The notes under the pieces: model-generated
The model's database searches: none
What the model was told of the DNA's origin: nothing
The model's input: only the letters and a program-made list of their open reading frames with translations
Assembly (NCBI RefSeq): GCF_040939455.1
Contig: NC_134116.1
Coordinates: 47,569,400 to 47,633,399, forward strand
DNA from: Microcebus murinus
Lineage: Eukaryota > Chordata > Mammalia > Primates > Cheirogaleidae
Length of the DNA: 64,000 nucleotides
Direction of reading: 5' to 3'
Made by a program: the position numbers and the translations under genes
Part shown: in pieces, positions 12,861-26,809 of the stretch
How the letters are laid out: the number at the start of each line of letters is the position of its first letter
Position numbering within the stretch: the stretch's first letter is position 1

Positions 12861-15165
12861 ACAAGTTCACATTGAAGAACAACATAGGCAGGAAGGTGTT
12901 GCATTGGACATTTTCTACACTAACCTTTGAATTTTGTACATAGTAAATGCAATAAACAGAAAAAGAAAAGATGCCAAAATAAAGAAGAACCACTTATTTG
13001 GTACCACATACTTTTGTTTAATATAATACCTTACTTTTTTATACAGTGCAGTTGCTCATCAATACTCCTAAATATAACTGAAGATGCAGTTTCTTTAAGC
13101 ATCACAAATATTTGTCTCTTTAGGTCTGCAATGTTCTTTAAATACAAGACAGTAGCATTCAGAGTATTATGCAGACAATAGTCGCATATGAATAGACTTT
13201 ACACTTCGGAGTTTAATTTCACATATTTTCAGATAATAGAATTGTTTCACAAATTTCAGTAACCTCTGAGTCTATCTTTCACACTAATATTTTCTATGAC
13301 ATTAGCCTCAAAGGCTGACTCAAAGGCTAACTATACAAATAAGACATTTCTAGTTTTTGGGGGGTAGTCTGTTACGCATCAACCATCTGTGAAATTGGCC
13401 AACCCTTTTGAAATCAGCTTATATTTTCAGATTATACTACTATTTTAGAGTAACTCACTCTGTGTATCATCTGCACATATTTTTGCTGACAGAACATGCC
13501 AAACAATATTATCTAGAATGAATTTCAATACAGAATTTCTCAATATATATATATATTTTTTTCTTTTTAGTATCCTCTTACAGCAAGAGCATGCATGGCT
13601 GAATGCCAGAAATCGTGGTATTTATTGATTTAATTTGTAAACAGAAAATTGGTGAACCTTTCTATTTCTTAAGAGGTGATGGGTTCTTTGCAAAGGACTA
13701 AACTGCTCACAGTGTCTGAAGCATTTCCTTGTAGTTACAAAAGATATTTAATCTTCAAGTAGTTGTGGCACTGACAGGTTGAGGTAGTGTGCATGAGCCA
13801 TGATCATTTTGTTCTGAATCCAACCATACCTCCTCTTATTAAAGCTAGTGAATACTAGCAGCAAAAACTCTTCCAATGGATAAGCCAAGTTTTTTACTTG
13901 ATGGAACACTAAGAAGATGATGTTTCTTGTGTTTTTTTTATCTTTGCTAAGATGGGGTAGGTACTGTGTAAAATGAGATCAGACAATAATTAGGAAACAA
14001 TGCTAAGAATTTTTTTCGCTTAGTTTTCTATTTAAATATCCACTGTTAGCATTGAATTAGCATGGTTCCATGAGCTCACCATATATTTTTACATATAAAA
14101 ATTAGGAAAAGTACATGTTACACTAGCTGTAAATTTTGTCATAATAAATTTCAATTTGCATTTAGGAAAATATAATCGTGTGCAAATATGATTAAGATAA
14201 ACTATTGTTAACTTTATGTATAGAATGATTGACTTTGAGATAGATAAAAATTAAAACTAAATCACTTTATTTCAATAAATATCAATAGTTCAAGTTTATT
14301 ATGTTTCAGTATTCTTGAGTCATTATTTGCTTTATTTTACATGTATTAACTTTTCTCTTTTGCCTAATATTTGCTTAAATCTTCAATTATCACATATGCT
14401 TAATTCCATTGCATTTTCTATTTAGTTTTGTACAAAGTTTACATGATAATAATTTGAACATAACATAATCCAAACAGTACTTGGAAAATAAATGACACAT
14501 TTTTCAATTTTTCATTTTATATTTTGAGTCTAGAACCAAGAAATTGTGCCAAGAATTTGTTCCTTGGTATGATTCTTGCTTTATGGTTCTAAATCACACA
14601 CATCTAGTACAACTTTTATATATTTTCATCTTATTCATTCTTGCCATCTTCCATCCTCACCACTAACTCATTATTTAATCTAATTAATATGCTAAATACA
14701 TAACTTGTGACTAAACTTGAAAGCTTGTGCTTTGAAATACCATTTTCCTATTATTTCTGGCCATGAGAATTTTTTGAGAATAGGAATTGCCATTTTAATC
14801 TTTTTTATTCTTAAAACATAAAGAGAGGTTCTGACATAGATGCAGTACACAGTAACTATTTGTAGAAAGAGAATTTTAAATAAGTAAATATCTTTTAAAG
14901 GACTCTGCTAAATGTTATTATAAATCTATAAAGATAATGCATTAATTTTAAAATAAAAACAATAGAAAGCCTATTCATATTCATGCTGTATTCCTTAAGT
15001 ACAATATAGTAGAAATTCTTATTTATTTGTATGATTCGTTACTGAATATTTTGCATATATTATCCTATTGATGAAATATGAAAACAGACAACTTTTTATT
15101 TCTATTTAAAGCACCCTGTTTAAAATAATTTTTGTAGTATATTCAGGGTTAAAACTCTGTCCCAC
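12861..15165. other. Unassigned AT-rich sequence
   Basis: There is no recognisable gene, RNA or repeat. A short (TA)n run lies near 13540-13556. The 84-aa frame at 12927-13181 has no recognisable domain and is probably chance. Confidence 0.5.
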
Positions 15166-15167
15166 GT

Positions 15168-15268
15168 TTCTTTTTTTTTATTTTATTTCAGTATATTATG
15201 GGGGTACAAACATTTTGGTTACATATAAGGCCTTTGCGTCACTCAAGCCAGAGCTATAAGTGTGCCTT
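15168..15268 (-). mobile_element. L1 3' end, antisense, strepsirrhine type
   Basis: It starts with a T-rich run (the antisense A-tail), then 'tttcagtatattatgggggt' and 'acaaacattttggttacata', then 'taaggcctttgcgtcactca'. This is the reverse complement of an L1 3' terminus ending in tacccccataatatactgaaat. It is a severely 5'-truncated copy of about 100 bp. Confidence 0.75.
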
Positions 15269-17890
15269 AACAAGAAAAAAACAAATTTCTTAAATAACTA
15301 GTAACAAACTGATATAAACATTCACCATGTATGTCTGCCAATGCAAGTCTTTCACATTATCATAATCCAAGAAAATTCAAAGAGAATAAACCCATTTAAT
15401 CATTTTTAAAATCTTCTCAGAAATCTCAAATTATTAGAGGTACGTTCCTATGCTTTTTAATGTATGGCTACTTAACTGCTGCCTCATGTAGTAGCTATGG
15501 ATTGTTCAAAGTGTAAAGAACTGCTTCCCACTGTTGTTAAGAAGCACAAACCAAAGTTTACCTTATTGCAATGCCAAATTTTAATTCATTTAAATTTAAA
15601 AAGTTCAATAATGAGAATAAAAGAAGAAAAAAAAAGAAAGAGCAATTGGAACACAAGATATTATATGTAGTAATATATGTAATAGAGCAGGTAAGTTAAT
15701 ATGATGGCCTCTCAGAAGATAAGAGAGAATAAATATAGACAGAAAAGGTAAATTTAAAACAAAAACAGAGAAAAGATACAAAAGTTCAGAAAAGACTGTG
15801 GCAGGCTGTTTTCATTTAAATTGAAACCTAAACTTAGATATCAGGGGACAACTCAGAAAATTGAAGACTTATACAGACAATAGATTGAGACACTTATTCA
15901 GTCACATTCACAAATGTGTTTTCTAAATTCATTTCATTTCTAAGTTTGGAGGTGAGTCTGTGTGTGCATGTGTATGTGTGTGTATGTGTGTTTGCAGCTC
16001 TCTTTTGTTTCATTCCACCCCAAACTCTAGTAGTAAAAATTTGATATGAAAATACATAGGGAAAACCTAAGTTCAGGAGAATAGAAGTTGTTCTCCTGAA
16101 TGTAAGTAAATATTTTTGTTTCACTACAGCACTATTTTTATTTTAAAATTTATAAAAAATTAAAGCCATTATTTTGCCTTCTATGTCACTGTTCTATTAA
16201 TATATAGGAAGGAACATGTTGGCTTTACTAATCATAGACCCAACTACTCTCACTACATATTTAGGCAATATTTGCTATAAAAAATCTTAAAAGTAAATTT
16301 TTCTAACACCTAAAATATTTAAGTCTTTCTTCATCAGAGAGATGCATTTGCTTGCTCTATAAGATTAGTCATTACATGTCATTTCCCTCCTTCCTTCCTC
16401 TCTTCTTTCCTCTTTCCTTCTTTCCATCTTTCTTTTTTCCTTCCACAGATATTTACTGAGACGTTAAATGATTCTTTCTACTATGGGCTTTATGACTTAC
16501 TGTGAAAGACAGAAACATAAATAAAAGGAAAAATGAATGAACCATTTACATAGGGGATATAAATTTCACAGTTACAAATTCAAATGGTAAAAGATATAAC
16601 TTTAAGAAATAATTATCAGTAAATTTAGTTTCTACTTTGATTATAAATTCTATTTTATAAAATCTATTGTTTTGCTTCCAACTAAAGTCCATCATTCTAG
16701 TAAGATTATTATTGATTTCAGGCTTAATATCAATCATGCTAAAGATTTTTCACCTCATTTCTTCTCCTTGGGTGACTTGGGTTTAGAGGAAGATTCTGCA
16801 ATATCATGGAATCAGGTGAAAATTGCCCTTTTTGTGCATGTTAGATTCATTGACATGAATGCAATCCCTCTCAGTGTAGGACATGGTATTCCTAGAACCT
16901 GATGTCAGCTGAGATGCTCACTTCTGCATTCTACCAGTGGTGGATGATCTAGGATACGAGATTTTAATCATATCTCTATACATCTTTGCAATGAGTCATA
17001 AGCAACATCAGCATAATTTAGCATCCAATTCTGCAGAATATCACACATGTGTCAATTTTGATGTATAGTCTTACCAGGCACCTCAAAATATAAGAGCAAC
17101 TGCATGTTTTATACATGGTCTTGGTAAGAAAAAAATATCCAATCTTCTCAATGAGGGAGGATCTGATAGCAGGCACTTGCTTAAACAGAATTAAATTTCA
17201 AGGGCCCATGAAGACATTTTCAACAACCATCAACTACAAGAGCAGTTTTTCTTTTCATGTTAAAGTCCTAAATAAAGCAAGAGGATCATGAGCACTGTAG
17301 GTAGCAGTAACGAGGAAAGGAAAAGACATGCATTTCATTTATTGATTAGAGACCAGATCACACTTTTCAAGGAAATTATCTTATGTAAAATAACTGTGGT
17401 GGAGGATGAGTTCATTTTTATGTTCAAAAAATAATATCCTTAAACTATGCAAAACTTCCATGTCAGTACTTCATATTGGTGTATAATTAGGGGTTCAGTA
17501 TTTAATTTTACTTTTACTTTATTTTTTCAATCATAGTCGAGAGAATGACATTGACAATAAATAGTTCATATTTTGCATGCAATTTGGCTTTCATAAATAT
17601 AAAACTGAGCCCAAGCTTTCTTCCTTCTCCCGATACACAATATTCTATGTGTTCAAAATAGTATTTGTATAGTAAGAAAGGAGGGTAAAAAGGGCATATA
17701 GATGAGTGAAATGTTTTAAATTTATGTGATGCCTTAGGTAACCCAATAAACCAGAAATGTAGCCATGACAAATTTACAATTTGTACTTAGAGAAAGAAGA
17801 TTTTCTGATTCCATATACTGATAACAGGCCAACTATATGGGTTGTAAATTTGTTTTTTAGCCTGAGACATGGGAATGCTGGCTTTACAAC
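15269..17890. other. Unassigned; contains simple repeats
   Basis: An imperfect (TG)n lies at about 15958-15994 and a polypyrimidine (CCTT)n-like tract at about 16385-16446. The frames at 15894-16124, 16546-16902 and 17514-17771 show no domains. 16740-17300 is less AT-rich than its surroundings, but I could not match it to anything. Confidence 0.5.
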
Positions 17891-17940
17891 TATGATATGA
17901 TATGATATGATATGATATGATATGATATGATATGATATGA
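17891..17940 (+). repeat. (TATGA)10 pentanucleotide microsatellite
   Basis: Ten exact tandem copies of tatga are followed by ttgatatgat, an interrupted extension. On the minus strand it reads as a repetitive HIISY peptide, which is not a gene. Confidence 0.97.
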
Positions 17941-17950
17941 TTGATATGAT

Positions 17951-19805
17951 TATCCCAACTAATTAATTTCATGTGTGGTAGAGTCTTAACAACTGGCATA
18001 AATTAGCTGAATCACAACAAATTTATTGTTTCTCAGTTTTCTAATCTACTTTTCATTTTTGGCAATGCTAATTTGTAATTAAGATCTGTAGTTTGGAAAA
18101 GCAATCTGAGTCAAAATTATAGCATTCTAGAGGAGCGTGATATTTCATATAAAATTATAAGTACAGGTCATATTTAGTTATTAAATATATTTGTATTTTT
18201 CAGGTATTCTTGGTAGTGTTAATAGTATGATAATCTTACATGTTTTGGTAATCTTACATCTTACTTGAACATTTGAAAAGGAGTGGCATTTAACAGATTT
18301 GACATTTTTGCAACTTTAGAGTTGAAAGAACTTTACTAGCTCAGGTAGACAAATCCTGATTCAGCTACAGAAGGGAATATCTGGCTCCAAGCAGGCATGC
18401 AAGTCTGATTGTAGGTTTAAAGGTAAGTGGAATGAAACACTGAGAAGAGAGAAGATATATTCTAATATATGTTGGTACTTAATTATTTTTGTAGAACAAA
18501 GAGAGATGAGGATTTTTTATGTTGTTTTGCTTTCTGATGGCTTTGAATTCTCTTGGGGAAAAAGGAAAATGACTTAATACTACTTTTTTCAGCTTTATGG
18601 AGGTATATTATATACGAATTGTGTATAGTTAAGGTATCCATATTCATGTTATTATCTTTTGATTTTAAAGTAAATTAAAACTTTTGGCCTTTTTGATATA
18701 TAATTGAATAGGGACAGCTCTACAGCTTTTCATCTCATTCTATAAGGTAAACTTGGGTTAAATAATTAAAATAATGTCCCTATTGATATCTAATTTTTTG
18801 TAATGGAAAAATGAACTATTTAAGTAAAAATATAAACCTAGTAAAACATTATTAGTTAATATAAGTTCATAAGAAGATTATAGTGTAATGTAATTAAAAT
18901 TGTATAACAAACATTTTACAATGAAAAACTATTCTTGAATTATTATGGTAGGTTTCAATTGATGAAGAAAATGGAAATTCTATCAAACTTATATGCTCCC
19001 TTTTAGCCTCTGAGAAAATGTGTTCTCTTTTCCTTTCTGAATATAAAGAAGCCACTGTATATATGCACACATATACGCATTATATTCTAATGTACCCCCC
19101 AAAAGTATAAAACTATTGAATCTGTCCTTTTGAAATATTATTTTTCTGTAATTTAGGACTTGAAAGTATAATACAATAGCCATATGTATTGATTTAATAG
19201 TTTCCTGCATAGAAAAAAGAGTAGACTATGTATTAGAAGAGCAAAGACTTCAACAAATACTTGTTGAACACCAATTATGTATGAAGTAGGCTAATAACTT
19301 CTCATAGAGGGCATAAACATGAGTAATCCTTCTGTGCAAGAAGCTCACAATTTACTAGTTAGGAAAATGCAGTGTACATGCAGTGTACATGCAGTGTACA
19401 TATTATCCCAAACTGGAAAATGGAAAAATGGCTCAAAGTAAAAAATATGTTAATATGGGGAAGTTGTTTTAAATATTTTTCATGTAGTCCTACAGTCCTT
19501 TGTGTTCTATTAGCTATATACAGGTAGGAAGTGCAAATATGTAGAGGTTCCTGCTTTGTGTTAGCTTGGACTCTACTCCGTAATCCAATATATATTTTTT
19601 TTTCTCAAAGAGTATATTGAGTATGGGCTTTGTTTATTGATTTTTTGAAAGATATCAAAAGCATTGCCTTAAATCCATTTACCTATTTCTTTCAGAATAT
19701 GTTCTAAAATAGTAATATGACTAGAATCAATCTATTACTAAAGGCTTGATTGTGCTTCATGAAGAGTGTTCACTCAAGTTTATAAAGTATCATTGTTTAT
19801 GTGTA
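17951..19805. other. Unassigned AT-rich sequence
   Basis: Near 18300-18400 there is weak similarity to an ancient LINE/SINE tail (agagttgaaagaactttact). Near 19245-19290 there is weak antisense L2/MIR-tail similarity (caacaaatacttgttgaaca). Neither is strong enough for a separate call. Confidence 0.5.
19369..19401 (+). repeat. 11-bp tandem repeat, 3 copies
   Basis: The unit gcagtgtacat occurs three times exactly. It is a small local slippage product with no coding context. Confidence 0.95.
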
Positions 19806-19809
19806 TGAC

Positions 19810-20100
19810 CATGCTGCTTTCTTTTCTTGGATCATTCCTCACCTTCCTTCTCTTAACACCACTTATTTATCTATCAACATTTAGCTTTAAAGTTATCTCC
19901 TCCATGAAGCCATTCCTCTTCTGAGCCACTTGCTCTTGCCTTTGTATTGTGTCCATGTTTCTATTGCTTATGTCACACTAAATAATAATGTGTCCTCAGC
20001 TAGAAAGGGCAAGGTGTGAGTCTTTTCATCCTTGACATCTGTTTTAAAGTCAGTGTCTAAAACATAACTGACATACAATACATGCTTATGGAATAAAAAT
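19810..20100 (+). repeat. L2 LINE 3' relic
   Basis: 'ttatctcctccatgaagcca' then 'ttcctcttctgagccacttg' mirrors the L2 3' region (caggaagccttccctgacca). 'aaagggcaaggtgtgagtct' and 'acataactgacatacaatac' mirror its end (gggcagggaccgtgtctta, tagtgcctggcacataatagg). The copy is old and diverged. Confidence 0.6.
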
Positions 20101-20241
20101 TATGGTTATTATTAGAATCATCATACTTTTGTAGTAACAGAAACTGAAGAGCAGCAACACTGCAGATCTGTCTCCCCTGCCATGTGGTTAATGAGGAAAT
20201 TGTTATAAATTTATTATCATGCACAGGCCAGGACTGAAGTA

Positions 20242-20244
<3 letters not shown>

Positions 20245-20292
<48 letters not shown>

Positions 20293-20425
20293 ATATATAT
20301 GTAAATAGGTCTACATATATATTTATATACATATACATGTATATATGTATAGACACATATACATACATATATGTTATATATATATAATATATACATACAT
20401 AAAAATATATATACACATAATCCTC
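20245..20425. repeat. (TA)n microsatellite with degenerate TA/CA extension
   Basis: About 22 uninterrupted TA units run from 20245 to 20289. Degenerate TA/TACA sequence follows to about 20425. The tyrosine/isoleucine-rich 145-aa minus-strand frame over 20057-20494 is a translation of this repeat, not a gene. Confidence 0.95.
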
Positions 20426-21870
20426 AAAGTGATTTTTCATATTTGGGGGCCAAACCTTAGCTTCCAAAGTATTCGTCCTGCAAAATATGTACATAAATAC
20501 AATTTTTAAAAAAGTTTTTAAAAGGTTAATTACATATATGTCTGTTTAAGACTATTGCTGCTAAAATCAAATATGTGAATTGAGTAAAAAGGAATTAATA
20601 GGCACCTTTAATTACCTGAAATGTAGACAGAGATTAATAGTAAATCATTTTTAGAAGGACTACTGGAAAAAGACTCCTGCATAATTAGAAATTCAAACAA
20701 AGCACCTATATATCTCTGCATAAATGGAAATAATTTTCATTTATTTTAGCTCTTTTCAAATAAAGCACATTAAAATTCCATTTGCTATGCTTTCTCTTAT
20801 CTAAATGCATCTTCGAAGATTTATGGGTCTATTTCTTAAATTGTAATTTTAAAAATTGCCACTTGGATTAATTATTTTACTTGCAAAAATTGTCTTTCTT
20901 CCGCAATTACCTCTCATGGTGAACACAGGGGTGGAGCTCATTTCAGTGTCTTTGCCCTTGCAAGTGTACTTGGTAAAATAAAATAGCAACAGAGTTACAG
21001 TGCCTTAAAAACCATAAATGCCAGATGCTGTTATTATCTTTTAAAATATTATAAAACAACCAATTCTGTATAATTATGGTTACCAGAAAGCAAAAGAATA
21101 TCATGTGAGAAATATCTCAAATAAATGTTATCGGTTCTTCTAGGAAGAGATTATTTTTGTAATCTGTATAATTCAAAAATATAATTATCTAGATTTTAAC
21201 AGATGACAGTTATCATTGAAGTGCTCTTTTTTAGTAAGCCTTGTAACAATCAGAAGTTGTTTAACTCTTATTGAATGCACTAATTCTAATTTTCCTAAAT
21301 ACTAAATAAATATGTTATATTACAGGAAGTTACAAGTAGAGAGGCTAGTGGCCTAATGATATTCTCAAGGCCTCAGAGTCCTTGTGTCCTTTCTCTTTGG
21401 CACTTTGTAGGTTCATTTTTTTTCAAGGTGATCATATATCCAAGTATTATTACCTCCATCACCTGCTTAAGAGTAAGGAGTTGTTTCCTAGGTCTCTGCT
21501 ACTACAGCTGACTTCACATCTGCTTGGCTAAAACAGTCACTAAGCCAGTCATTGGTCACAAAAATACAACCAAATAATAGCTTAGATGAATTATTATAGA
21601 AATCAACCAGGATGTGGAAACAGAGTCATTGACTCTCTTTCTGATAACTGAGTGCAGGCACAAAGGGTGGCTGAATAAAATAGTGTTTCTCTTAGCCAAA
21701 TCGAAAGGGGTGGATATCAAATGGGAAAATTGCAATGTTTGTTAAGATATTTATTGTGTTAGTAAAAATTATATAGTATCACATTATAAGAACACTCTAA
21801 AACTACACTTCAAAATAAATACAAAAAGAAAGAAATCTTCCCGATTCCTTAAGGATACTTTCAAAAGCCT
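20426..21870. other. Unassigned AT-rich sequence
   Basis: No feature recognised. Confidence 0.5.
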
Positions 21871-21878
21871 TGAAATCA

Positions 21879-22064
<186 letters not shown>

Positions 22065-22169
22065 TGAAATCAAATTACTTAAGTAAAATTATGCCTTGTT
22101 CTTTCTGGAAATGTTAATCAACTGATGAAGTACAAAATCTGAAAGTCTGAAATAGGTATAAAACACTGA

Positions 22170-22268
22170 TGATTTCTTTTTATTTATTTATTTCAAGGAC
22201 ATATGAGGGTAAAAACATTTTGGTTGCATTTTATATCTTTGGCTCTCCCTAGCAGGGGTTAGAGATTT
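22170..22268 (-). mobile_element. L1 3' end, antisense
   Basis: A T-rich 'ttatttatttatttcaagga' start is followed by 'catatgagggtaaaaacatt', 'ttggttgcattttatatctt' and 'tggctctccctagcaggggt'. This has the same layout as the antisense tail at 15168-15268: an A-tail, then a terminus with a ggggtacaaacattttggtt-like block. It is more diverged or from a different subfamily. Confidence 0.6.
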
Positions 22269-24890
22269 CTTGATTTTAATATACCCATTTCCTGACATTA
22301 GGGAAAAATACATGAAATTGTGAAGTAGATAAACAATACCACCATGTATATTAACAAAAACTATTTTTCTTCATGGCTGCTTGAGTTATGCATGACCCTG
22401 CAGAACTAAGATTGAATTTTATTTCCTAATATACACACTATGCATAATGGATCATCCAAAGCTTTTGGCTTAACCACCTAAGATTTGAAATTGAATACAT
22501 AATCAATGTCTTGAGAGCTCATCTTTACTTCTTGTAATCCCTATCTTTCAATGATTATAGCAGTAGCTACTGCTTTTTCTGAATTATTTCAATGATTATT
22601 TTTGTACAATCCCTTGTCAGAAGCTAATTTCAGTAAGATCTTTTCACACAATAGCAATAGCACGTTATCCTTTTCTACAATATAAACAACTGAGATTGCT
22701 GCTATATTGAAATTTAATAACACGCTTCACTGAATATAACGTGTTCACTTGTTTTCTCTTTTATTTAATCTTCAAAAGGTAAAGATCACCTAAAATTTAA
22801 TATAATTATATTAGCATATCTAAAATATAAAATATTAATATCATAGTAAGAAACTGGATATTTTAAAGCTTGCATGGTCTATAACAACTTTAAAAGGTAT
22901 TTTGTTTTTAGTGTATTTATTGTGCATGTAGTAACAATATCTGTATATAATTTTGTTATCATTTAAATTTTATTGTCACTGGGTGTTTATTTTTCATTTA
23001 TACATGCAAACTTAATTTGAAGAAAGCTTTAGAGCAGGCCTATGAATATTACATGTGTATATTAGAAGTAAAAAATGGAGTTGCTGTATACATTATTGAA
23101 GACTATCTTAGTAAGAGGATGCACATTGAATAATTTTTTCTCTTCAAATTCTACTCATTTTCATGTTAATGTCTTTGGAAATGTCACTTCAGTACTTTTG
23201 CTGTTACAAACTTTTCAACAACTATCTATAAATAATGCATCAGTGACAATATTGTTCTAATAACTTATTTAGGCCATAATTAATTCACAGCTCTAGGCAT
23301 ATTTAAATAAGGGTCTTCTTTTAAGTTTGTAGCTTTCAATGCTGCTTGTTTAGGCAATCTGAAAAAACAAAATCAAAACCAAAATAGTATGTTTCCTATG
23401 GTTATAGTCTGGAAACTAGAATCTACAATAAATATGTGCTACTGAATAAATTACCTGAAATATCTGAATCCGTGTTGGATGTTTTTCCCTACTCTCCCTT
23501 TAATTTGCTCTGGAGTTTTAATTGCCATCTATGGATTCTCTTTTTGTATTCCCTAATTCCCTCTTTTCATGCAGAGGAGTTAATGGGTTATAATCTCATA
23601 ATTAAAGCAGATAATTTTAATTTCTCTGATGACTGTTTATTATAATAATCTTGTTAAGATTATGGTGTTTCATTTGTTTCTACATGTGAACATTTGGCTT
23701 TGTGGTGGCAGCTTGTGCTATTGAGTCACTAAATAATTAAAAAAGCAGGACGCTGTAGCCAGCAAAGTCTTACTGCTAATGTAAGATCAAAGTTAGATCT
23801 ATCTGTATATCTATTAAGTGAACCAGGTTGGACATATCACATATTTAATACAAGTCATCAAATTAAAGATAATGCTTCATTAAGTAAGTGTCTAATTTCT
23901 TATTTAATAAAAACTTGTCCTTTCCAAATTGGACGTCAGTATATTGCTCTCCACAGCAATAAACATAAAAGACAACTCATTAATTAATTTACTAAATTAA
24001 TTAATATTAGAAAATCCAAAAGACTTCTCAAATCCTAAGCAATAGCCCATATATGAAATGCACTACATGAAAGAAATTAGCTCGAATTTATGCTACTACT
24101 TAAAACAGTGTAGTAGTGAAGGAATCATCTTGTTTGATTGTATTGGAGTCCCCACTGGTCTTCAAACATGACTGTTCTTTGAGAGTTAACAGTCAAAGGC
24201 AACAATACAATGTGATTTAGCAGTATGACTTCATGATGTGTATGCAGTAAGTGCATGTATAAGCTCTAAAAGAGATTTTGTCAGTTTAGCATCTTCTCTT
24301 TGCATAAAAGCTTTTTTCAAAATATACAGTTGGGTGATTTTTATAAAGCCTAATTTATAGTCATGGGGAAGCAAACCAGAGAAAACCTAAGCAATTTGGA
24401 CCTATTGACTCTTTCCTGTTTGAGAATATTTAAATTGAATCAACATTTCATTAGTAAAGGAAATTAAATCACTACTACTTTTAAAAAAGAAAGCATTATG
24501 AATGCAATATAGGAAAGTTGGCAAGTTTCATAGGATAAAATAAAATAGTATGGGTTTGTGGGGGGAATGTTTAAAGTTATGTATATGTACATAACTATAA
24601 ACCAAGGTTTTTCTGATAAATGTAATAGTAACTCCAGTAGATGCCTATATTGACTTTTGTCTCTTACAAACCTCTTCAGTGTCTGCTCTTTCTACTGGCC
24701 TCATTCCTCTAGATGTTATATTTTATCAATATTTGTACCATAAGTGCCAAAGAGAGTTTGGAAAGTAAGCAAATATTAATGATACTTAATGTGTACAAGT
24801 TTACATTTAGTACAGCAACAAAACGCCCTGCTTAAACATTAAAACTCTATTCATGGATGCTTATCTTGCTAGAAATGCTGTTCTTATTAG
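22269..24890. other. Unassigned AT-rich sequence
   Basis: No gene or clear repeat is seen. The frames at 23075-23260 and 23436-23645 have no recognisable features. Confidence 0.5.
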
Positions 24891-24894
24891 AATA

Positions 24895-25745
24895 CCCTCC
24901 CTCCACCCTCACTGACTTGGCCATGCTTAATGCCAAGCAAAGACCCTCCCCCAGAGGACTAACCACCCCATAACCTTCAGAGAGGCTGGGCGTCCCTCCA
25001 GGCAGCTGTTGGGCTCTCAGACCCTTTCTACCTGTCCTTGCTCCCTAGTGGAGAGGTGGCTGAGTTCCCAGAATGTGAGCTGCCCTCCTCCCCACAAAAA
25101 ATGGACTCAATGTGAGTGAATTTAGGCAAGTTCCCAAATTCCCTTGTGACTCAGTTTTCCCATCTGGAAAAGGTGGGGCCACCTCTGCCCAGCAATAGCA
25201 GCAGCAGGACTGCCCACGCCCATTCCTCCCCATGCCCCCATCCCACACTTGAGTACCTCATGCCTCTGCCTCAGTGAGTGTGTGGGAGCCCATCTGAGCC
25301 CAGCACTTACTGCCCCTGAGCACTAAGCTCTGCATTTGTCTCAGCCATCTAGCCTCTGAGAGCCAGGATGTCATGCTATGGGATGGGGGAATGCCCTCTT
25401 TTCTATATTTATTTCAAAAGGAAAAGTCTCCTAAAGGAGCATAAATGCAGTCAGCCCAGGACTTCAAGCTCTTTGTCCTTCTGTGAGAGTCTGAGTCTTG
25501 GCCAGGGCCCATTTCAGCAGAGCCCCTGCCCAGTAGCCTGCCCAGACCCTCTGCGCCTCCTTTCCATGTGTGGTCTTTCTCCTCCTTTGCAAAGTGGTGT
25601 CTTCTAGGTCTGCAAAGCCCTATCTGACAGACAGGACCTTTCCAAGGTCAACCTATGTGTCTGATTACATTTCTGGAGAAGCAAATGAGAGGAGGATGGA
25701 TCTGCCCTCACTGGGCTTCACACACTTTATAATAAACAAAATGGA
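24895..25745 (+). other. GC-rich patch of unknown origin (possible retrocopy/UTR)
   Basis: About 850 bp are clearly more GC-rich than the surrounding sequence, with abrupt edges. The short frames at 25045-25248, 25368-25607 and 25570-25794 overlap in different frames and on both strands. None shows a recognisable domain or spans the patch. Near the right edge an aataaa hexamer (about 25732) is followed by A-rich sequence, which would fit a decayed retroposed 3'UTR read on plus. I found no clean flanking duplication. Alternatives are an old exon-like conserved element or an unrecognised repeat. Confidence 0.4.
25105..25195 (+). repeat. MIR-like core fragment
   Basis: 'gtgaatttaggcaagttccc', 'tgactcagttttcccatctg' and 'gaaaaggtggggccacctct' follow the MIR core order (gaccttgggcaagtta, cctcagtttcctcatctgtaaaatggg). 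It lies within the GC-rich patch. Confidence 0.6.
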
Positions 25746-26805
25746 AAAAGTCACAAAAAGTTTGCATAAAGATGTATTTTTTTTTACTACATAAGGACTC
25801 TTTCTGCATGTCAGCAATAAACTTCTTAATCTAGAAAAAAAGTCTCTTCAGCATTTTAAATTTTAAGTGTTTTCTACTATACTTCAAGAGAATATATCCT
25901 TTAACATAAAATAATTTATTTTTGTTTGCATGCCATTAAAGGTTTGTACATAAAAATTGCATCCAATCAAGAGGTTGTATCCTAAAATAAGGAGGCAGTG
26001 ATGATGTTCGCAGTGTAAATTGCATGCATATATTATACATTAATGAATAATTCAGCCATGGGTCAGAAGCTACCAATGGCCAAAAGTTGTACATCATATT
26101 ATTCCTATGGGTATAATAAAGATCACATTGGAAATAGCTCAAAGGTCTCCAAGCATTTTGTGTTTCATTGATTTTGAGTGACATTTTAAAAAACTGAGAA
26201 TATATACTATTAAAGTAATCCTGGGGAGACTTTTTTGTGTGCTTTAGGTTGCAAATGAAAGCCTTAGGTGTTTTAATAGTTTATTTGATTTCAATCCAAG
26301 TCATGGACACTATCATGCTCTGTAGGTGAGAATATAAAGTACAGATTTTTGAAGGGCTATCAGTATCAAAATTTAAGTGTGCATGTTTTTAGAATATTCA
26401 GAAACTTCATATCAAAAAATATGGCATAATGAAATAACAGATTTTCAAAGAAGTATATAAAATTATGTTCATCAGTATAGTTAGGAGTGAGAAAATCGGC
26501 ATGAAACACATATGCCCATCAATAGGGAAATGCTTAAATACATTATATACATCAATAAAAGGTAATATTTTGTAGCCATTGAAATTGATAATGTGTTTTA
26601 TGATATTTGATGTGGAAATATATACATAACACACAGTTGAATGAAATAAAATTCTACAAAACATTTATGGTAAAGTTTCATTGAAAATACACGTACATAT
26701 TAACTATTGCTACTATCTAATAAAAATCATTTTTATACCACTATACATTCTGAAAAACTAGCAAGGTTTATTTCAAGAGTTTCTCCTTATTTTTAAAACC
26801 ATATT
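25746..26805. other. Unassigned AT-rich sequence
   Basis: No feature recognised. The frames at 25936-26184 and 26407-26664 look like chance frames. Confidence 0.5.
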
Positions 26806-26809
26806 GTAG

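Noticed and set aside
13778..13800. tgaggtagt, identical to the start of let-7 microRNAs
   Set aside because: Only nine bases match and the flanks do not form a let-7-like hairpin by eye; expected by chance.
16740..17300. Possible minus-strand processed pseudogene
   Set aside because: Translation gave scattered short open stretches but no family I could recognise; left as unassigned.
20057..20494. 145-codon minus-strand frame rich in Tyr/Ile
   Set aside because: It is a translation of the (TA)n microsatellite and its flanks.
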